DNA of 64,000 nucleotides from Cucumis sativus. Its lineage: Eukaryota > Streptophyta > Magnoliopsida > Cucurbitales > Cucurbitaceae. The position numbers and the translations under genes were made by a program. A model generated the notes under the pieces. That model was not told where the DNA came from. It ran no database searches and worked only from the letters and a program-made list of their open reading frames with translations. The stretch is taken from contig NC_026660.2 of NCBI RefSeq assembly GCF_000004075.3, forward strand, positions 13,845,837 to 13,909,836, in the 5' to 3' direction. Position 1 is the stretch's first letter. Each line of letters begins with the position of its first letter. Positions 11,779 through 24,923 of this stretch are shown piece by piece.

Positions 11779-13174
11779 AACACAACAAAAAACTGAAACT
11801 GTTTACAACATATAGCAAAAATTTCAAATGATGCTATTGAGAGCTGACGAATTTTACTATATTTTGTAAATAATTTCAAAATATTGTTATTTTTTAAAAG
11901 AAAATTTGTAAAAAATAGAACATTTGACAAAATATTTACACTTTATAGAAAAATCAAATGTAATGAATTTTGTCATTTAGTGGTTTTGTTCTATGGTATG
12001 CAAATAGTTGGAAAATTGTATTGGATGATAAAAACATTTAGAAAAAAACAGTTCATGATAGCTCTTTTTTCATATTGCGAATGACAAATATAACAAGTAA
12101 TTAATGATATCATAGAGCTATTAGAGAGTTATCAACTTTTGAATTTGCTACTTTTGTAATTTAGAAAATGGAGTGATATGAGTCCTATTGAAAAAGTTCC
12201 AATTTTTAAACTTTATAGTAAAAGTAGTAATGAATAAATAAAAAATCTTCTGTGTAAGTGAAGTTTGATGCAGAAATTGTTCAAAAACTTTAGTAGAAAT
12301 AATCATAATGTTAAATTTATATTCACGTAGATCATGTTTTCATTGATATTTTCATATTTTCATGGATTCAATATCGATATAACCGGTGAATCAACATTTT
12401 CATTATTTCATAAAAAAATCTACGAAACATAGAAAATAAACATCAAAACTATCACTAATATAAAGTTATTTTAAAACTGTATGCTTTTATTATTTTTTAC
12501 AAAAATATCCATTATAAATCAATATTGTATTGATATTTTTATCGAAAATTCTATAAAACAAAGAATTAGATGTTTCAGATATTTTTAACCTTGGAATAAT
12601 TAACACTTAAATTTTATAGTCCATGGCAAAATTAATTGTGTACTAATATAATTTTGTCATTTATGATTTTTTGTCCAAAAATATAAATATAAATAGTTTG
12701 TTTCATTTTTATTATTATGAAATAAATCTTTTAGAGACCTTTGTTTTATGGACATATTATATTTTATGGAGTGAGCATCTAAACTAACATGTTTATTTGG
12801 TAGTATTGTAAGATGTCTCGATATCTAGAGATTTTCAGCATCCTAAGATGCCTGAACGAACGACATCTGAAGAATTTTAGATAACCTCCTGAAACATAGA
12901 TTTTGAGATTCTCTAACGTATTTCATTTTACAATTTTGACATACATATTTTTTATCTTCATTTTCATTATATAATAAACCTAATTAACAAATAATAACAT
13001 TCCAACCTTATATTACATAATAGATTGTGAAATAGAAATGAACAAAAATGTAAAGATGAGAAGGAGGGGAGTTTATAATTCATTCCATAAAAGAAAGAAA
13101 AAAACAAAAGAATCATAAAAGGTTAAAAAAGAAGAGGCAGTCCTCAACGCGCAAACACCAGATTTCAAATTTTC
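11779..13174. other. AT-rich intergenic DNA, nothing recognised
   Basis: Long AT-rich stretch with scattered short open frames of no recognisable family. Confidence 0.5.
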
Positions 13175-13252
13175 ACCTTCACCTTCTTCTTCTTCTTCTT
13201 CACCTTCTTCTTCTTCTTCTTCTTCTTCTTCTTCTTCTTCTTCTTCTTCCTT
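13175..13252. repeat. (CTT)n microsatellite
   Basis: Almost uninterrupted TTC/CTT triplets with three CACC interruptions (for example CACCTTC at 13201-13207). Confidence 0.95.
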
Positions 13253-14114
13253 TTAACTAATTTACTTACCTAATCAAACACTATATAATTAAATAACAAT
13301 TTTATCTAACTTTCTACCTCAATATTACTATTTTAAATTCTCTTTCCCTTCATGATCTATTCTCCATATTCTTTTAACCTTTTAATAAACTTTTAAGATT
13401 ATACGGCCACCATATTCATTTAGACTAGCTCTAGCTGCCCTAACAAATCTTGATGTTTGTTAGAGTACCAAACCTATTTCACTTAAATGCCTATTCTCTC
13501 CAAATCACTTATCATTCCCTTTTGAGTGGTCAATTGAGTTATTTATAAGTTTGTCTTTGATGAATGTCCAAAAGCTGTATATGTGATAATAAGGGAGTCG
13601 TTTTGAAAAGGGTTAGTGTTATGATAGTGTATGTATAGGAAAATGATAATATATGTTTGGGAGAAGAATTATGTAGTTAACGTTATGGTTTTTTTTTTTT
13701 TTAAATTATATTCTAAATCTAATAAACATTAAATTAAATATTTTATTTTATTTTCAAATTTTAGCTTAGAAATTGAAAGAACACCAAATTGTGGAAAGAA
13801 AAATGAATTTCTAGGAATGAACGTTTATAATTTAAGAACTAATTTTAGTAAATACATTTCATTTGCTAAACTCGGACAAAGAAGAGATTTCTCACTTTCA
13901 TTCAATCAATAACAAACATAATTATTAATTATAAGTTATAACAAAGGTCTCCTACTCCTATAAACCCATAAAGAAAATTAGTTATACATTCATCCATTAT
14001 ACTGAACAAACCAAAAAACAGCACATTATGCAACTTCAAAATTTCATAATCGGAACAAAATCTCATCCCAAAAACATGGCTCCACTCTATTTTTTTTTTT
14101 AAAAAAAAAGGCTT
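13253..14114. other. Intergenic, no gene seen
   Basis: AT-rich sequence with T runs (for example 13689-13702) and no supported coding frame. Confidence 0.5.
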
Positions 14115-14291
14115 CTAATTCACAAACAAAATTGCCAAGAAAGTCCCATTTAACCTCAAATTCAAATCCCACTTGGACAGTCCCAAAACGGAGAGTGAGA
14201 AAGAATCGAAGCGAGGGGTAACAAATCTGCTTTCACGAAGGCCACTGCTACCACTTGGTCTCAAACTTATCACCGTCTGATTTGTCTGCAT
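14115..14291 (-). pseudogene. Fragment resembling the N-terminus of eIF(iso)4G
   Basis: On the minus strand the ATG at 14291 opens a 58-codon frame beginning MQTNQTVISLRPSGSSG and continuing ...SRFVTPRFDSFS. Plant eIF(iso)4G proteins, the scaffold of the eIFiso4F cap-binding complex, start MQ..DQTV(I/L)SLRPGGG...R and then an FDS/serine-rich stretch, so the first 30 or so residues look homologous. After about residue 33 the text no longer fits (GLSKWDLNLRLNG), and the frame stops after 58 codons. No MIF4G domain exons follow on this strand. I therefore read it as a truncated or captured first exon and not a working gene. Resemblance is from memory of the family; chance similarity of a short S/R/G-rich segment is the alternative. 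Confidence 0.4.
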
Positions 14292-15766
14292 AACTTCAGT
14301 GATGCAATATGATTGTTGAGCAGAACAAAAAGGGGATGGGAGAAGAAATAAAGGTAGTTTTAGAAAGAGAAAGAGAAAGAGAGAAACGATGGAGGCAAAG
14401 AAAAAAGAAAGGATTGAAAATGGAAGATGTTGGATTTCAAAGATTAATTTCGATAGATAGAGACAAAGTGGGATTATTCTATCTTTACCTTCGTCGCTCT
14501 TTGTATCCATTCGCAGTCCCAAAGAGAAAATGGAGTGAGTAAAATGGGAATATTTGTAGGGAAAAATGAAGGCATAAACGGTGAAAGAGAAAGAAGACGA
14601 GATTGAATGGAGAAGGGAGTGATGCATAAAATCGAGAAGGATTACCATGGTTTTAGGGAGTGTAATGCACAGTAAAAGGTAGTATGAAAAGGATTTTGGG
14701 GATTATGAAAACTCTAGCTAATACTAGAGTTTCCATAAATTGGACCCCAATCAAGGGTTGGGGTTAGGGTTATGATAACCCAATCCCACAGTGATAATCT
14801 GGAGCCCAAATAGCTTCTAAAAGATGTATTAAGAAAATATTTTGGGCATGAAATTGTTGGAGTATCCACTCCATGTTCATGTTCACGTTCACGCATGGTT
14901 GCTTTTTAAAAGTACTATCTACTTAATTTTAGTCTACCCCTGCACTTTTAAACATGGCCTCAATAAGAACAAAAACAACAGAAAAAGATGCAAAAACAAT
15001 CCTTGAACTATGAGGCTATTTACCATTAATTACACTCTACCTGATCTCTTATTAAATTAATTAGTTTTTATTTTGTAATATTATTTGTGGTTTCTCTTTC
15101 CACTCTCTCCTTTTGTCCTTCCCAATCTCTCCAGGAGGATATAAATTGAAATCAAAATTATTAAATTTTGGTTGAGCCTTGAAGTGCACTCAAACCCCAT
15201 CCATCATCACATCATTTGAATTATCAAACCCCATTCTTAAGAATCTAATGAAAGTGGAGGTGTACTAGATGGATTACTTTCTTTATTATCAATTGATTTT
15301 TATTAAAAGTAAAAATGAAAATTATTATATAGTATAATTGAGATAATAGGATAGGATAAACGTTTCTGCAATTAATTTTTCTAAAATAATATTTTAAACT
15401 TCATTTCATATTGAGAATATAATATTATAACGTAAACTTCCATGTGCATGATTATGATTAATTTAAACACCTAAAAAAGAAACAAAAGCCAACCCTTTCA
15501 CCGACAATATTATTCTTTAATCGTTTTTTCTTTTTTTTTGGGTTGATTTTATTGAATTTTTCTTCTAAACAATATTAATTAATCTTTGTTTTTTAAGTAT
15601 ATATATGTCTGTCAATTAGTCGTCTTTAATTTGTTATAATTCTTTCCACATGCTTCTACTAATGTCACACACACCAACATATATAATCATTTATTTGAAT
15701 CTTAAATTTTGTCAATTTCAGTTCATACAACTTTAACCCACAATTTTAATTGACTCCAAATTTTGT

Positions 15767-15768
<2 letters not shown>
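14292..15768. other. Intergenic, no gene seen
   Basis: Contains a purine-rich plus-strand stretch (14330-14430) that may be the leader belonging to the eIF(iso)4G-like fragment. The rest is AT-rich. Confidence 0.4.

Positions 15769-15803
<35 letters not shown>
15769..15803. repeat. (AT)n microsatellite
   Basis: About 17 consecutive AT dinucleotides. Confidence 0.95.
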
Positions 15804-15805
<2 letters not shown>

Positions 15806-18200
15806 CCCTACAAAAATCTATAGTAATTATTATTATTTTATTTTTGAAAAGAATTATTCTATTAGATCATGGTTATAGGTTTGTCACTCATTGAATGGCT
15901 GGATTGGGTAATTAATATGTTAATTAGTGAAAATATTAATGGAGTTTGAAGAGACTTTCAACTTTTAAACACAAATTTTTGGAAGAAAAATGTATTTTAG
16001 TTAAACTTAAACTTGAGAACAAGTGTTGCTGTTTGTTCATTCAATTTCTTATAACTTATCAACTAATTTTGAGTGAAAGAAAATATCCAAACATTTTCAT
16101 AAACTCATAAATTTAAATAAAATAAAGTTAATAAACTGATTTTTTGTTTGCGAACTAAAATAATAATCTTCAGGTTGATATCCAGGTGTCTCAACACCCT
16201 TCTGCCAACGTAATTAAAATAAAGAAAACACACAACATAGGAATTGAAATATAAAAATAAAAGAAATGAAAAGGTGTGGAATCACACGGGAGGGTGTGGG
16301 TGTGTGTACCTCTAAAATTAGTTCAACACCTCTCCACCTACCTCTACCTCTAATCTTACCTATATTTACTTATTCTTCTTCTTTTTTTTACCCTTAATAT
16401 TAGGGTTATCACGCTTAATTATTATTATTTTTCATTTCAAAACCCAAATCCTCACCTTCCATAAATCATTCCATCTCCTTTTAAATTTTCTTTCAAAATG
16501 CTGCCTCCACCCTCCAATCATTCAATTCACACCTACCAAATATATTTTATTATTAATATAAACAAACTAATTCTAACTCACTTATAAATTGTATCCATTT
16601 AGGGATTTAGTTCCAACAACAATATATTCAAAGACTCATTTATTATCTCTAAACTACTAATTAACCATTGCTAGGGCACAAATAAAGGTGAAAGTGCATA
16701 GACAAAGGTTGTGTAGGGTAGAGTTGTGAGGGAGGCACCACAAAGCGCGTGAGGAGAGGAGAGACGAAGCATGGTGGTGGTGGTTGTGCTGGTTGATATA
16801 TATATATATACCTACGTTCTCCAACCTGCTTCATGCTGATCACTACTACTACTTTCCTTCTATTTTCCTAATATATATGCTTAACACACTGTGAGTCTGT
16901 GATATTATTCCATATAATGTAAATGCATGTTAGGAGAGGGGGAGGCAACACACACTTTTATATCTGTTGCCTGATTATTATTATTTTGTGGTTACGAAAC
17001 AGATCATATGCATGTACATGAGGAGAGGCCCCCCTTATACAAAGATAATGCCGCCCTTCCTTCCACTCTTCATCTTATTTTATTCTTCCATTACTTTTTA
17101 TATATATACATATATATGCCATCAATAATTCATTCTCCTCCACACAAACCCCTTCTACAATCATTTATAAATTTTAGATTAATGCTCATATTTTCATATT
17201 AATGAAAGTGTTTTTATTTCAAATTATTAAATGTTATACATGCCTTCAAAATTCTGTTTAATTTAGAATTCATGACAGTAATGTACAAAAATAATCGGAG
17301 TGTAAAGATGCGAGCAACAAGATGCATAAGAAAATAAGAATTTTGAATTTTGATGGATCAACTTACAAGCTTAAAGTTAATATGATGCTACATAAAACAT
17401 GTTGAATTGAATACACTCTAAACGTAAGCAAAAAAGTTAGTTTTCATTTGTTGGTAAAGAGATATCAAATAATGAATTAGGAAGTCAAAAAGAATAAGTC
17501 ATCCGTGAAAATCTCCATGAATAATAATAATATGACAATAGAAAACAAAGGAAAATTTAAACGAAAAACGGAATATTACAAAATACATAGACGGAAAGAA
17601 GATTAAAAAACAAGCAAATAAAGGGAGAATCAAATGAAAGGAAAGAAAATAAAAAAAAAAGAAGAAAAACAAACTAACTTGTGGAGTAAATTTAGTTATT
17701 CGATGTCTAAGATTCGAATGAAAGAAGTTCTTTCAAACACTCTTAAAATACAAAACGGTAAATTCCATGGAAGGGAATATAGTGAAATTCAAAGCATGGG
17801 CCTTTAGTATAAATGTGGAAAATAAACTGAACAGTAATAAAATATTTGTTGTAAATATAGCAAATGATATTCAATAATTTTATTAAAAGTAAAGTATGCT
17901 CGTCAATAGCTTTTATTAACTATTATTAATAAAAGCTATAAACTACTATAACATTTCTCCAAATTGAAAATTATCTATTAGTGATAACAACTTATAACAT
18001 CTATCCATTGCTATTATTGATAGCTTTCAATTCATGAAGATAGGGAAGAAGCACTTATAAAGCTAATCATACCTATCAACAATGACTTTTTGCATTAGAA
18101 AATCATAAAGAAGTATAGGAAACAGTCCATTTTCAAATTGAAAGACTGATAGAATTTAATCACAAAGTGTTATTAGTTTCCAACATATCATCATATACAA
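15804..18200. other. Intergenic, no gene seen; one perfect inverted repeat
   Basis: AT-rich. It includes short TA tracts (16797-16809, 17099-17116) and the inverted repeat listed separately at about 17909. No coding frame with family character was found. Confidence 0.5.
17909..17940. repeat. Perfect 12-bp inverted repeat, 8-base spacer
   Basis: TAGCTTTTATTA is followed after ACTATTAT by its exact reverse complement TAATAAAAGCTA. It could be a relic of a small hairpin-type MITE. No target duplication was recognised. Confidence 0.7.
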
Positions 18201-20480
18201 TATTTTAAACAAAACTAATCATCCACAACCTATTCAAGGGCCATTTTAATGAAAACTAACTACTGAGCCCAGAACTTTTCAAAATTCTAGAGTTTTAACG
18301 CACTTTCTACACTTCTCACCCTCGAGATAACACTACAACCTTCAAGGAAAGAAAACCCCCAAATGCTGCCTGGTACTTCTAACATATTCTAGAATTTGTC
18401 AAGATGTGTTATGCCATTTTTTTTCTCTTTCTGTAAATTAACACGTCACCATGTCAGAGTCTGCTTCTTGGGCTATGCTCATATACTAACAGAAAGATGT
18501 CTTTTCAATGGTTAAAAGAAGATATAAATCACAATCTGGGAACCAAGCAATTTCTTTATACATAGGCTAGCTTGTGGGTAATTACGAGACTATCTCGTGG
18601 TAATCCAGTGGATAAAATAATATAACGTTCATATGAAGACTAAGTAAAGCACAACAACACGATTAAACCAAATAAAGTAAAATTGACAGTCCTAAAACAT
18701 CTACATGAAAATTCCCAATATCCTAGACAAAGAACAATATGTTTATCAAACAACTACAGTCCCTTCAAGTATCTTGTACATCTTCAAGCACTCCCCTCGT
18801 TTGGCACCTGAGATGTGCACATCATTGTGATGTCCTGTGTCTGAGTGTAAGACAATTGCTAATGTCGAGTTCACAAAGGATGAAGGGTAAAGTTAAGAGA
18901 ACAAAACCTTTGAAGAACTTTTGACGTGCTTTTTTTGTCGCAATTTCTACGGGAAAACCATTTTATCTATCCAGAAATTGGATTTATTATATATATCAAA
19001 GATACACCTTTTGCCTACCTACTGACAATCCAGTTACTTGCAGGGTTCAATTCACTGCACAAAATATCAACAGATATGATAGAAGGGGCAGCAACATAAT
19101 ATGTAAACAAGCACACACATCTTTGAGTAGAAATAACAAATGAAAATTTACCCTCATGAACAAACAAGCTACGTTATAAACATGATCTTCTTTCGTTTGA
19201 ACAAACAATCCAGATCTAGCATTTACTTAGATGTCAACTTTCACAAGAAACACAACGTTATGTCTTTCTCATCCTTTTAGCAAAGACCAGTCGTAGTGAA
19301 CAAAATTCGTAGCTGAATTGATTATCCATCACCTATTAGAAGGAAATAAATATGTTTCCAAAATTGGGTCATAACTCATAAGAGAAAATTAGCATTGGTT
19401 ACAGGGCATAGAATTCCATAACGAAGATAAAAAAGAATAATCCAATCACATTGTAACTAAAGAACAATTAACTCTGATAAATGCAATTCTACCACAACTA
19501 TGTGATGCAAATAGAAAATACAACCTCATATTATGTTAAATAAATTTGAATTTTACTCTTTTTCCTACATGGAGAGGTGTACAACTCAAAAGGCAAGGAA
19601 CAGGTCCAGAAAATAGACTGCAATAATTTATTCGTTTTTCCAGAATAACCTTCTTTTCTAATTGCAACTTCAAAAGTTGGGGCCTTGCACCGGATCTCAA
19701 ATGTAGGTTACTCTTACAATTTGAATCCAGTTTGAAGACCAAAGATTCAAACCTATATGTCAACATAATTTCTAATACTTCTGCGCAACAAATAGTTCCT
19801 CTTCAACAAAGAGTGATTGTTATATTTCTCAACTATAGATATAATTTAAAGGAAAACGTAAACCACAATGGTGAAAATATCATGTTCCTATCCCAAATAC
19901 AATTAAACCAGTTCCTTCAGAACGCCACCAACCAGAAAAACAAACTCCATCAAACAGCAGACCCATGGACATCGAAATCTCAGGTTTGAAATGATTGATT
20001 TCAAGATAGTTGTTCAAAAAAGAAAAAATATCATACTAGTTTCCTACAGCTAAGATTCACACTCTTCTGAAGAACAACGAAAGACGGAAAAGGAGAGACG
20101 GATTTCGAAAATCAATAAAGCATAGAAAATTCATAAGCAGAAAAAGTTAAGGAGAGGGCGGGGGGAAGCCTTCAGAAAAGCATCATCACGAGGCTTCGGA
20201 GGGAGCGAAGGAGGAAAGCAACGGAGAAGAGATGGCACGGAGAAGAGAGAGGGAAGAGCGAAAATGCGAGCAGCAATTGTAGAAGATTCAGATTGAAAAC
20301 TATATAATTACTGTTGTAATATGCCATCAGGTTTCCCTCAGGTTTTGGCAATCCACATGTGAAATCGCCGCTTCAAGAGCATTTCGATGGCAATTCTCTC
20401 TCTCTTCCGACGCCGGAACCCTAACATACGTTGCCACCGTTCGCACCCTTTCCATCCTCAAAAGGGTTTTTGGGTTTGGA
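18200..20480 (-). ncRNA. Possible minus-strand transcription unit with short ORFs (coding status unclear)
   Basis: The block 20040-20470 is much richer in GC than its surroundings and reads on the minus strand like a plant first exon and leader (pyrimidine-rich, GCGs, CTTCTCCG). It carries a 42-codon ATG frame (20455 down to 20327; start MERVRTVATYVRVPAS). Downstream, near 18740-18865 on the same strand, an exon-like open segment follows a strong polypyrimidine/AG signal and ends with SGAKRGECLKMYKILEG...VVV and a TGA. I do not recognise either peptide and cannot join them. A long non-coding RNA, a small-peptide gene or a decayed gene are all possible. Confidence 0.2.
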
Positions 20481-21229
20481 TGGTTTGGTACGGACAGATT
20501 CCTCATTCCCCATTTTATTTATACGATGCCTAAAATAATTACGGAAAGACCATACACGAAAAATGAAAAAAGAAAATCAATTAAACTTCAAATTTTGTTA
20601 ATTTCAAATATCTCAATATCAATCAAAATATACCAAAAATTTCATCCATTCTCATACTGAATGACTCCCAATGTTCTTACCTTCCTTTATTATCTAACTT
20701 ACACTTATCACTCAAACTCAATCCAGAATAACTTGGTTCATCCGGTATCTTTCTTCAATAACCAGACTCTCTACAATCAAATAAGTCCTGAAACGCCTAA
20801 CCTACACCCAAATCTAACTCTTCCTCAACTTAGACTAAAGATTCCAATTGAACATGATAATGATACAAAACAACAAACAAAGATTACGATACTAAAAAGC
20901 TTTATAACAAATAAGGGTAGATACTAGGTATCACAATCTTCCTCCTAATCCTACTCTCAATGTTTATTGTTATTATAATCTCAATTATTGTTGATCTACA
21001 ATAATTTTTCATCCTGCCAATGTTTTTTAAATAGTCACTCAATCCTAAGATTGTATTGGAAAAAAAAAATTTGAAGTTAGATTTTTTGGCGTTGTAGACT
21101 TAAAGTTAACTATTTTTATTCTTACACTACTACTTTTCCAAGTTTTGACTTTTATTTTATTTAGTTCAAGTTTTAAAATGCTATAATTTTTTTTATTAGA
21201 TTGCTGACATTTGTTTTAAGATTTACACT
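20481..21229. other. Intergenic, no gene seen
   Basis: AT-rich sequence; the 88-codon plus-strand frame near 20661-20927 has no family character. Confidence 0.4.
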
Positions 21230-22030
21230 TGTTCACACAAGATTTTTTGGATAAATTTAATTCGTGAAGTTGAACTTGTGTTTCTTTATATTGTGTTTGT
21301 GTTGATTCGATCGATGTCGATTGAAATGCTTGATTTGAATAAGCAGATCACGTGATGTTCTTAAAGTTGGATGGTCGGCTTTAGGAGTCTTCTAGCTCTT
21401 AGGAGAATTCTTCTAAAGCTTCTCAAGTAAAAAAATTTACAACCTCGTAAACGAAAAGAACTCCTCTATTTATAGGACTGACTTTATGAGCTTGGACCTA
21501 GTTAGTCTATGGACCAAACCCATGAGACCAACAACATAAATTTTTTTCATTGTTGATTAAGAAATTTCAAAGGTCATCACAACAAAATGATGATATTCAT
21601 AATTTAATAGGGTTTGAGTAGTCAAATTTTCTCATATTCAACTCAATTCAAGTCCCCGATGTAAAAATTGGGCCAAATAAATAATGGACCTAGGCCTACC
21701 AAAAATGAGCCCAAGTTCAAGCCCAATAGAAAAATGGGCTCAAGTTGACCGAGCACAATAGAAAAATGTGCTCAAACCTACTTGAAGCTTATGAAAATTC
21801 TCTATAAATAGGGACATTCCTATTCATTTTAAAGACATTTGGTTGAAAGAGGAAGTGAAGTTTTGAAGAATTAAAAACTTAATCTTCTAAAAGCTCTCAA
21901 GATATGCAAGTTTTTATCAATATCAAGATCAACATCTTTTGAAAGATTGAGGATTTGGAAGATTAAAATTCCGTGCTAAATTGAAACAAAACTCAAAACT
22001 TAAAAAATATAATAATTTGAAATACATGAA
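21230..22030. repeat. Probable LTR-retrotransposon relics with two opposed promoter-like segments
   Basis: On the minus strand there is CCTATAAATAGAGGAG (21465-21480), and about 320 bases further on, on the plus strand, CTCTATAAATAGGGAC (21801-21816). Both are TATA boxes of the style found in plant LTRs. Both are preceded by text rich in GGGCCC/GGACC/AAGCCC words (for example 21660-21770). No gag or pol frame and no direct repeat ends were found, so boundaries are approximate. Confidence 0.3.
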
Positions 22031-22557
22031 CTAAGTTGAAATCAAAATTTAACTTAAAAAAGTTAAAAGAACAAAAGAAAAATGTTACTAATTGTATTAT
22101 ATATATCATATCGGTCGTTAATGGAGAGTATTGTGGTAGTTAGGTTGAATGTCTAAAAAAAAGTTCCAATCTTTAATACAATCTTTGAAGTTGAGTAATA
22201 GGTTTACCTTTTCCCCTTTTTTATGAATTTTAAAATAAACTAAGGAGATTAAATATATGTGTATATTTTGGAGGAAATTAGAATTTATGTTATTAGGATG
22301 TGTGAAAAAAGAAAGTATTAATTATTAGTTTTTTATTCCACTAATCAATAATAATAACAACGATAATAGTGAAAAGTACATGGTTATTTATTCATCCACA
22401 TCTTTCTTAACCTTGGAGGAGACAAAAGTACAGAGAGCGTAATGAATCTAATAAAATGTACTAAAGAAAGAAATAGAACACATAACCAATTAAAACCTCA
22501 AACACATTACAAAAGTTAAAAAAAAAAAAAACAAAAAACTACAAATTATTAATTAAT
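22031..22557. other. 3' flank of the OFP17-type gene
   Basis: AT-rich, presumably containing the 3' UTR of the minus-strand gene that starts at 23112. Nothing else seen. Confidence 0.5.
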
Positions 22558-23112
22558 TTACTTGTGTTGAAAGTTTGGAGTAAAAGCTTGATTATGGGAA
22601 GAGAATAAGTCCTTACAAAGCTCTCCATAAAATCTAGACACCAAATCAACAAAAACAGGGCACTTCAACTTCCTCCAACAATACAAAAGCTCTTCCACAT
22701 CCATCAAATCCCTCACTTTCCCTTCTTCGATTATCATTTCCACAAGATAGTTCTCAAAGCTCCTACAAGCATCTTCCACCTCCTCCCTCTCCTCCCACGA
22801 TGCTGCCACCTTCGTTCGTCTCCTAATCAACGGAGATGGAAATAGCAGCTTTTCTCTAGATTCATTGTCTGAGCCTACGCTTTCACTTGATTTCAACTCT
22901 CTTACTCTTTCCATCTTCCCTACTCTTCGTAGCCACCGGAGCCAGGACCAAGTCTTTCGTCGAGGCTTGGATATGGCTCTGGAGCTGCGTCGAGCCCAAA
23001 ATGATTTGATGGAGAAGGGCTTCTTCATTGGGAATTTGAAGAGATGAAGGAGCTTTGAACATGGCTTTGAAAGCTTGGATTTGAAGGAAACTAGGCCAAC
23101 TTCCACTTTCAT
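22558..23112 (-). CDS. OFP17: OVATE family protein, OFP17 type (transcription repressor)
   Basis: An intronless 184-residue protein. OFPs are plant nuclear proteins that repress transcription together with TALE homeodomain factors and affect organ shape and secondary walls. The C-terminal OVATE-like domain (about 112-170) is clear: EVEDACRSFENYLVEMIIEE, then GKVRDLMDVEELLYCW and LVSRFYGELCKDLFS. This EACRSFENYLVEM...VRDLMDVEELLYCW form is the variant I associate with OFP17. The N-terminus is basic and hydrophobic (KLLHLFKF, then RRSSRAISKPRRKTWSW) and could act in nuclear import. The start ATG at 23112 is the first in frame. The 5' flank shows a purine-rich stretch at 23180-23240. The OVATE match is good; the subgroup is inferred from memory. 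Confidence 0.8.
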   Translation of the reverse strand: MKVEVGLVSFKSKLSKPCSKLLHLFKFPMKKPFSIKSFWARRSSRAISKPRRKTWSWLRWLRRVGKMERVRELKSSESVGSDNESREKLLFPSPLIRRRTKVAASWEEREEVEDACRSFENYLVEMIIEEGKVRDLMDVEELLYCWRKLKCPVFVDLVSRFYGELCKDLFSSHNQAFTPNFQHK

Positions 23113-24923
23113 GCCTTAAATGATTTTAGTTAAAGAGTGTTGTTGAAGAAATTTGGATTGTTAGGTCATTTTTGTAACAAAAGGAGAGAGATATACATAT
23201 GAAGGAGAAGGAGAGATTTGTTAAGGAAAAATTAGAAGAAACCTTTGTGGGGTTCACGTTGTTGCAAGTCAAAAGGAAAGTGGCATCCCATCAAAACTGC
23301 CTTCAACTTCTATTTATATCTCTCTCCCCTTCTTTCCACTATTTTTTAAAATTTATCATAAGTCACTTTTTTTTTCTATTAAAAAAAATAAGAGTCTCTA
23401 AAAAAATCATCATTAAATCGAAATATTGGTGAGTATACTTTAAAAAAAAATTAGAATTTAACATTTCTAATTTTAAAACTATAACTATGTTAGTTGTTAT
23501 AGTTTGATAAAACCTTACATTAAATAGTTTGATAATTTCATGATAATATAATTTTATGACAATTATAAACTTTAAAATTAATAGGTGCTTTTCAATAAAG
23601 AAAACAAAAACTAAATGCTCTGTCTTGAAATATTTTAAAAACACCTAGTTTTGGCTTTTCTTACCCCCCAAAAAAACCCTATAAAATGGGTCTAATTTAA
23701 TTCATCCCATGGGCCATGTCTCATCGTTGTCTTACTTGTCTTATTTTATTTTTGTAATATTGGTTCATAAAAAAGTTTATCTCATTCAATCAATATTTTC
23801 TTAATATACCTTGAATACATGGCATACCCTCCAAAAATAACACTTAATTAAAAGGGAAAAAAAAAAAGTTCGAACAAATTACCTAATTGAGAATTTAAAA
23901 AGGAAAAAAAGTTGATAATTCCCTTTTTAAGATCCCATAATTTATATTTACTTTTTATCTTTGAAAGTGCGGAAACTTTTTTTTCTTAATTAATGATGAA
24001 AAATGATTGGTTGTGTTTCATAATAATAATAATAATAAAAATGTTTATTTTGAAGAAGTTTGTGTAGAATATAATATTTATTGTTAACTCTTGCTATAAA
24101 AATATAGTTAATTATTGTTAACTACTAACCTTAAATTAGAGAGCATGCCCTGTTTTTAGGTTTGGATTATAGTGGCAAAAGGTAATTTGGCTGTGTTGCT
24201 ACCTAACATTAATGGATTATAAACTCTCTCTCTTTTCTTTTCTTTTTCTTTTTTTTTTTGTCTGATTTACCTAATCTCTCTTTCTTCCAACCCCTAAAAA
24301 ATATTTTAAAATAATAGTTAATTTGAGAATACAAAATTAAAAAATAAAGAATCACCTAACTATGAAAATATGATTTTTAAACCACTCACCATTCTAATTA
24401 TTTCTTTTGATATTTATGGTGCGACTCTTGAGTATGTTGAGGCCACTCTTAAAATTGTAACTTGAGTTTTCATGGATGGGCTATTTACATGAACTATTAT
24501 TGTTTTTATTGTCTATGAACCTTCAAAGTTTGAATAAATAAAACACTTGCTACCGATTTATAGATACAGGAATCACATAGGAGACTCACACCCATCATTC
24601 GCAATGTGATAACTATACTACACCCTAAAACTTATATGGAAAATTCTCTAAATTAAGTGATCATAGATAGGGATTTGCAAACAAATATAACACTGTTTCT
24701 TAAAGGAGGTAGGCACCTTCATCTTGAAAACCAAGCACACACTGTACATACAAGGCAAAAACATTATCATTTTTCATTTCATTTTCATCCAAATAACTCT
24801 CCCATATTTTATACCTTCATCCTCTTCTCTATGGGATTCTGACACCAAAGCTTCCACTATTTACAATCAGCTCTTTAGCTCCCACATTTCTACAATCCAC
24901 CTTCAAGGATAACATTTCATTTT
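23113..24923. other. Intergenic between OFP17- and WNK4-type genes
   Basis: AT-rich, with A/T runs and a short AAT repeat near 24020-24040. The part just below 24924 should hold the WNK 3' UTR. No other gene seen. Confidence 0.5.
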
